DNA of 64,000 bases from Roseivirga sp. E12 (lineage in GTDB: Bacteria; Bacteroidota; Bacteroidia; Cytophagales; Cyclobacteriaceae), in the NCBI RefSeq assembly GCF_017592825.1, contig NZ_JAGFMD010000003.1:186001-250000 (forward strand), given 5' to 3'. Position 1 is the first letter of the stretch. The number at the start of each line of letters is the position of its first letter. The translations under genes and the position numbers were made by a program. Shown one piece after another: positions 60,311 to 64,000 of this stretch. The notes under the pieces were generated by a model, which was not told the origin of the DNA, did no database searches, and saw only the letters and a list, made by a program, of their open reading frames with translations.

Positions 60311-61306
60311 ATGGGATATATTTCGCGTTACCACATTATGACAAGAGCTTTTCTGCTAACCCTTCTATGCTTGTGTTGTCATTTGAGTTTGCGAGCGCAA
60401 CAAGATGCGCAGTTTACTCATTATATGTTCAATCAATTATATTACAATCCTGCATTTGCCGGACTCTCTAATGGCAACACCCTTACGGCTATCCATAGAT
60501 CACAATGGTTTGGTTATGACGGAACCATAAACAGTGGAGGTGCTCCGAGCACTCAAATGATTAGCTATAACACTAGCTCTAAGTTCTGGAATGGGGGTTT
60601 AGGCTTCCATGTTGTGAATGATAATCTGGGTCCATCTTCTAACCTGGAATTTCAGGTTTCGGGATCCTATTTTTTAGACCTACCCAATGGAGCCTCATTG
60701 AGTATTGGTTTAAAAGCTGGAATGTTCTCGAGCAGTATTGATTTTGACGAGATTGTGGTTGTCGATCCAAGAGACGGTGTGGGTAATTTATCCGGTAAAG
60801 AGTCTCAATTGAGACCAGATCTTGGGGTAGGAATTCTATATAGAAATGGAAATTTTTTTGGTGGTTTCAGCACAAATCACTTAATTCAACCCGAATTCGA
60901 CTTCGGTCAGGATCAAATAGCCAATCAATTACTTCGACACTACTATTTGACAGCAGGGTATGACTACGCGTTAACTCCCGAACTCACAATCACTCCAACT
61001 TTATTACTTAGGTCTGTAGGATTCGATTCTTATAACTGGGATTTGAGTGTTATTGGTCGTTTTAGAGACCAATTATGGGGTGGAGTATCCTATAGACAAT
61101 CAGAATCAGCTTCGGCTATGATTGGATATAAAGTACTAAAAGATCGGAGTTTGTCGTTGGCATATGCAGTTGACATTGTTTTGACAGATAGGCAAAGTAA
61201 GGAGCCGACTTCTCAGGAAATCATGCTCATTTACACCTTTAAGTCAAAAACGAGAGTAAGAAATCTTGGACGAAACATCATAAGAACTCCAAGATACCGT
61301 TACTAA
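60311..61306 (+). CDS. porP: Type IX secretion system protein, PorP/SprF family
   Basis: A 331-residue outer-membrane beta-barrel of the PorP/SprF family, part of the type IX secretion and gliding machinery. After a signal peptide (cleavage near LRAQ) comes the family hallmark DAQFTHYMFNQLYYNPAFAG, then the barrel strands (GGLGFHVVNDNLGP, LSIGLKAGMFSSSIDF, PDLGVGILYRNGNFFGG) ending FKSKTRVRNLGRNIIR. An in-frame ATG at 60338 (MTRAF) gives a more standard signal peptide and may be the true start. Its place before gldK-gldL-gldM is the standard porPKLMN order, so it is the core PorP rather than one of the many scattered SprF paralogues. Confidence 0.92.
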   Translation: MGYISRYHIMTRAFLLTLLCLCCHLSLRAQQDAQFTHYMFNQLYYNPAFAGLSNGNTLTAIHRSQWFGYDGTINSGGAPSTQMISYNTSSKFWNGGLGFHVVNDNLGPSSNLEFQVSGSYFLDLPNGASLSIGLKAGMFSSSIDFDEIVVVDPRDGVGNLSGKESQLRPDLGVGILYRNGNFFGGFSTNHLIQPEFDFGQDQIANQLLRHYYLTAGYDYALTPELTITPTLLLRSVGFDSYNWDLSVIGRFRDQLWGGVSYRQSESASAMIGYKVLKDRSLSLAYAVDIVLTDRQSKEPTSQEIMLIYTFKSKTRVRNLGRNIIRTPRYRY

Positions 61307-61450
61307 ACAAAAGTTTGCTTGAGAGTGAAAAATTGAATTTTTTCAAGTCTCAGCGAATTACTAACAATAAAATATTAATTTTCGCGCTTTAAGCGTACTA
61401 CTGGCAACATTTGAGGAGGTAAATGGCCAGGAAAACTATAAAAACTGACT

Positions 61451-62674
61451 ATGATGAGAAAGTCTGTACTGGGTCTTATGATTGTACTATTGCTTGGCGC
61501 TACCGCGGGCTGTAGTATGTTCGATGGCTTCTTAGCAGGAGGAGGGAAAGAAGGAAAGCTACTTGAGGAAGGTCAGCTACTTGGTGTTCTCGATAGAGAA
61601 GGTTGGTATCAAGAACTCCCTTATGGTATGGTTGCCATCCCCGCTGGAACATTCTTTATGGGCCAAGCTGATGAAGATGTAGCTGCCTCTCAAATAAATT
61701 CGAATAGACAAATCACAGTGAGTCCATTCTTCATGGACGCTGAAGAAATCACAAATAACGAATATCGTCAATTCCTATATCACGTTTCTGAGCTAGCGCA
61801 AAATGGAGATAGATACTGGGATGCCACTTTGATTGCATCGGTGATGCCCAATCCTAAGGTGTGGGAAGAAGAGTTTACCTATCACTATGCCGATCGTATG
61901 ACACAATACTATTGGAAGCATACTGCCTTTGATAACTACCCTGTGGTTGGTGTAAGCTGGGAAGCTGCCGAGAAGTTCGCAGAGTGGAGAACCATTAATC
62001 TAAATAATGGTCAACAAATAAAGTATGAAGGAGGCGGAGGTCTATTTTCTTTCGGAGGGAAGAAAAAGGAAAGAGAAGCTGCTGCTGCAGCCGCTGATGC
62101 AGGACCTGTCCTTGGTGCTGTTGGACCAGCTGGTACAGCTAACGGAGCTGCTGCAAGCACTTTTGTAGATACTTCCCCAATCGAAACTAGATATCCTGAC
62201 TTTAGACTACCTACTGAAGCGGAGTGGGAATATGCCTCTAGAGGCGGTAGAGAAATCGTTAAGTACCCTTGGGGTAATCCTTATACCAGAAATAAAGATG
62301 GCTGTTTCTTGGCCAATTTCAAGCCTGGTAGAGGTGCTTACGCTGATGACGGCTATCCCTATACCGCACCTGTGAATGCCTTCTTGCCGAACCCATTCAA
62401 CCTCTACAATATGTCAGGTAATGTTGCAGAATGGTGTAGAGATGATTTCTCACCGGTTTATAATCCATTGGTTTGGGATTTGAACCCAATGTTTACCTAC
62501 AACCCAGAAACAGATAGCGATAGCCCACACTTTGGTAAGAAAGTGGTGAGAGGTGGTGCATGGAACGATGTATCCTACTATTTGCAGACGGGAACAAGAT
62601 CTTTTGAATATCGTGATGTGGCTTCGGCTTCTATCGGTTTCAGATGTGCCATGGACTACCTTGGCCAACAGTAA
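61451..62674 (+). CDS. gldK: Gliding motility/T9SS lipoprotein GldK
   Basis: An outer-membrane-associated lipoprotein that forms the periplasmic ring of the type IX system with GldN. The 407-residue protein has a signal peptide and lipobox TAGCS (Cys21), then a formylglycine-generating-enzyme-like (SUMF1) fold: MVAIPAGTFFMGQADEDV, DAEEITNNEYRQFLYHV, NYPVVGVSWEAAEKFAEWR, RLPTEAEWEYASRGG, NMSGNVAEWCRDD and VVRGGAWNDVSYYL. A low-complexity Ala/Gly-rich insert (about residues 194-240) interrupts the fold between the conserved AEWR and RLPTEAEWE. Catalytic cysteines of true FGE are absent, so it is structural. An ATG at 61454 is an alternative start. Confidence 0.93.
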   Translation: MMRKSVLGLMIVLLLGATAGCSMFDGFLAGGGKEGKLLEEGQLLGVLDREGWYQELPYGMVAIPAGTFFMGQADEDVAASQINSNRQITVSPFFMDAEEITNNEYRQFLYHVSELAQNGDRYWDATLIASVMPNPKVWEEEFTYHYADRMTQYYWKHTAFDNYPVVGVSWEAAEKFAEWRTINLNNGQQIKYEGGGGLFSFGGKKKEREAAAAAADAGPVLGAVGPAGTANGAAASTFVDTSPIETRYPDFRLPTEAEWEYASRGGREIVKYPWGNPYTRNKDGCFLANFKPGRGAYADDGYPYTAPVNAFLPNPFNLYNMSGNVAEWCRDDFSPVYNPLVWDLNPMFTYNPETDSDSPHFGKKVVRGGAWNDVSYYLQTGTRSFEYRDVASASIGFRCAMDYLGQQ

Positions 62675-62720
62675 TTTCACCTAATGAATAATTTGAACTT
62701 CAACCTAACTAAGAAAAAAA

Positions 62721-63527
62721 ATGGCTAGTAAATTCGTTAACAACTTTTATGGCAACGTAATGCCCAAGATCTATGGTCTTGGTGCTTCTGTAGTAATTGT
62801 TGGTGCTATGTTTAAGCTTGAGGGCTGGGCAGGTGCAACGGTAATGCTTGTTACAGGTCTAAGTGTGGAAGCACTAATTTTTGCTTTCTCTGCATTTGAA
62901 CCTAAGAGTACTGATTATACCAAACTACTATACGATCATTCCAAAGACAGCAATGGAGCGGCATCTGACAAGGGAGACATCTCTTTGCAGAAAATGCTTA
63001 AAGAAGCAGCCATGAATAAAGAAGGCCTTCAAAACCTGAAAGCAGGAATGGACAACTTGGCTAATAATGCTAAGCAAATGGCTAGTATGTCTAATGCATC
63101 TGTGGCCACGGATGAGTACACCAAAAATGCAAAAACTGCAGCAGCTTCTTTAGCTAGAATTGACCAATCAAGTGCGCAGGCAGCTACTGCCTTTAGTGAA
63201 GTAGCCAATACTGTGAAAGGCTCTGGTTCAAATCAAACACAATTAAAAGCGGCAACTGAAGCTTACCAAGCGCAGTTGAAAGATGCTGCTACTCAACTTC
63301 AGGCTTTGAGTGGTGCATATAAAACGGAATTAGCAGATACTGAATCTGTAGCAAAATATATGAAAGGCTACCTATCGAACATGGAAACCATGATCAAAGG
63401 AGCTATGAATACCGCTAAGCAAACAGAAGAGTTCCAGGATCAAATGGCGAAACTGAATTCGAATGTTACTTCGCTTAATAAGGTATATGGAGCGATGTTA
63501 TCTGCAATGAAACAGACTAACTCTTAA
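62721..63527 (+). CDS. gldL: T9SS/gliding motor protein GldL
   Basis: The inner-membrane stator-like component of the proton-driven type IX motor, forming a pentamer around the GldM dimer. The 268-residue protein begins FVNNFYGNVMPKIYGLGASVVIVGAMFKLEGWAGA, typical of GldL, with two membrane helices (about 16-32 and 38-59); the conserved acidic residue of the proton pathway is in the second helix region (GLSVEALIFAFSAFEP, with Glu). The rest is a long helical coiled-coil domain in the cytoplasm. It starts 46 bp after gldK and is followed by gldM after 11 bp. Confidence 0.94.
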   Translation: MASKFVNNFYGNVMPKIYGLGASVVIVGAMFKLEGWAGATVMLVTGLSVEALIFAFSAFEPKSTDYTKLLYDHSKDSNGAASDKGDISLQKMLKEAAMNKEGLQNLKAGMDNLANNAKQMASMSNASVATDEYTKNAKTAAASLARIDQSSAQAATAFSEVANTVKGSGSNQTQLKAATEAYQAQLKDAATQLQALSGAYKTELADTESVAKYMKGYLSNMETMIKGAMNTAKQTEEFQDQMAKLNSNVTSLNKVYGAMLSAMKQTNS

Positions 63528-63538
63528 GCTGAAGGATA

Positions 63539-64000
63539 ATGGCAGGAGGTAAAGAAACCCCACGGCAGAAGATGATTGGCATGATGTATCTCGTGCTAAC
63601 AGCTCTTCTTGCCCTACAGATTAAGGACTCCGTACTGGAGAAATTCGTATTGATGGAAAGTGGTTTGGAAGTTTCAAACGCATCTTTCTTAGACTATAAC
63701 CAAACGATTTTATCGGATATTAAATCGGATGTTGTCAATCAAGGTGACAAGGCGGGTGACCAGGCTGTTGCAGCAGTTGCTCAAGGCGTAAGAGACTATA
63801 CAAATGGTCTTGCTGCTTATTTAGATAATCTAAAGTATGAACTCGGCAAAGCTTCCACAGGAGGTGATACGGCCAAGCTTAGAAAAAGATCGACACTGAA
63901 GAAATACGAGGAGCCATCTAACTATTTGGTGAATCAGGGGTTCGCAGATGAGTTGAAAGAAAAGCTCGATGCATATCCAGAACAGGTGAATGCATTAATC
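63539..64000 (+). CDS. gldM: T9SS/gliding motor protein GldM (partial, runs off right edge)
   Basis: The shaft of the type IX motor: one inner-membrane helix and four periplasmic domains. From the ATG at 63539, 154 codons are visible with no stop. The start MAGGKETPRQKMIGMMYLVLTALLALQ is the GldM/PorM signature; the single helix spans about residues 12-28, and the first periplasmic helical domain follows. The full protein is normally about 510-520 residues, so most is outside the window; gldN would be expected next. Confidence 0.94.
   Translation, partial: MAGGKETPRQKMIGMMYLVLTALLALQIKDSVLEKFVLMESGLEVSNASFLDYNQTILSDIKSDVVNQGDKAGDQAVAAVAQGVRDYTNGLAAYLDNLKYELGKASTGGDTAKLRKRSTLKKYEEPSNYLVNQGFADELKEKLDAYPEQVNALI

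Overview
The window looks like a chromosomal stretch of a Bacteroidota bacterium, most likely a marine member of the Cytophagales. The evidence is a PorP-GldK-GldL-GldM type IX secretion locus, a SusC/SusD pair, many lipoproteins with Bacteroidota-style lipoboxes, families largely confined to the phylum (DUF4271, DUF2911, DUF4221, UnbV/ASPIC-VCBS lipoproteins), and several promoters with the phylum -7 element TAnnTTTG just upstream of genes. I see no rRNA, tRNA, CRISPR array, phage or insertion sequence. Some genes start at GTG or TTG (glmM, ileS, lspA, hemW, the PA0069-type radical SAM gene).

Layout. 0-5.3 kb: the start of mazG (runs off the left edge), a small Cys-rich membrane protein, glmM, a cysteine desulfurase, two paralogous small lipoproteins and convergent hemH. 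5.4-5.65 kb: a gene-free stretch that I read as a minus-strand structured RNA with its own promoter element and terminator. 5.7-13.6 kb: an NrtS-like small transporter, an alpha/beta-hydrolase/OsmC fusion, a CPA2 antiporter with RCK domains, an exported amidohydrolase, a Spy/CpxP-like protein, a DUF2911 protein and glycyl-tRNA synthetase. 13.7-23.6 kb: a radical SAM gene and a sugar region (ROK kinase, two tandem DUF4221 lipoproteins on the opposite strand, a GH13 alpha-glucosidase, an amylosucrase-type GH13 enzyme and a Na+/sugar symporter), together suited to sucrose uptake and cleavage.

23.8-43.4 kb is the accessory centrepiece, all on the minus strand: SusC, SusD, then three ~1100-residue UnbV/ASPIC-VCBS lipoprotein paralogues, a 194-residue lipoprotein, an exported amidase, a double-VOC lipoprotein and a vanadium-haloperoxidase/PAP2-type lipoprotein. 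Every gene after susC encodes a predicted lipoprotein. Two adjacent 12-bp perfect palindromes, one a textbook LacI/PurR-type operator, lie upstream of susC; a strong terminator separates susD from the rest; the haloperoxidase-like gene has its own promoter. No glycoside hydrolase is linked to this SusCD pair, so its substrate may not be a simple glycan.

43.8-60.2 kb is mostly housekeeping: dGTPase, an MMPL/RND exporter, an IleRS whose HIGH motif is swapped to GIHH, LspA, an M16 peptidase, a DUF721/DciA-like protein, HemW, an Omp85-family protein, DUF4271 and HemD. 60.3-64.0 kb is the T9SS core operon (PorP, GldK, GldL, start of GldM), truncated by the window edge.
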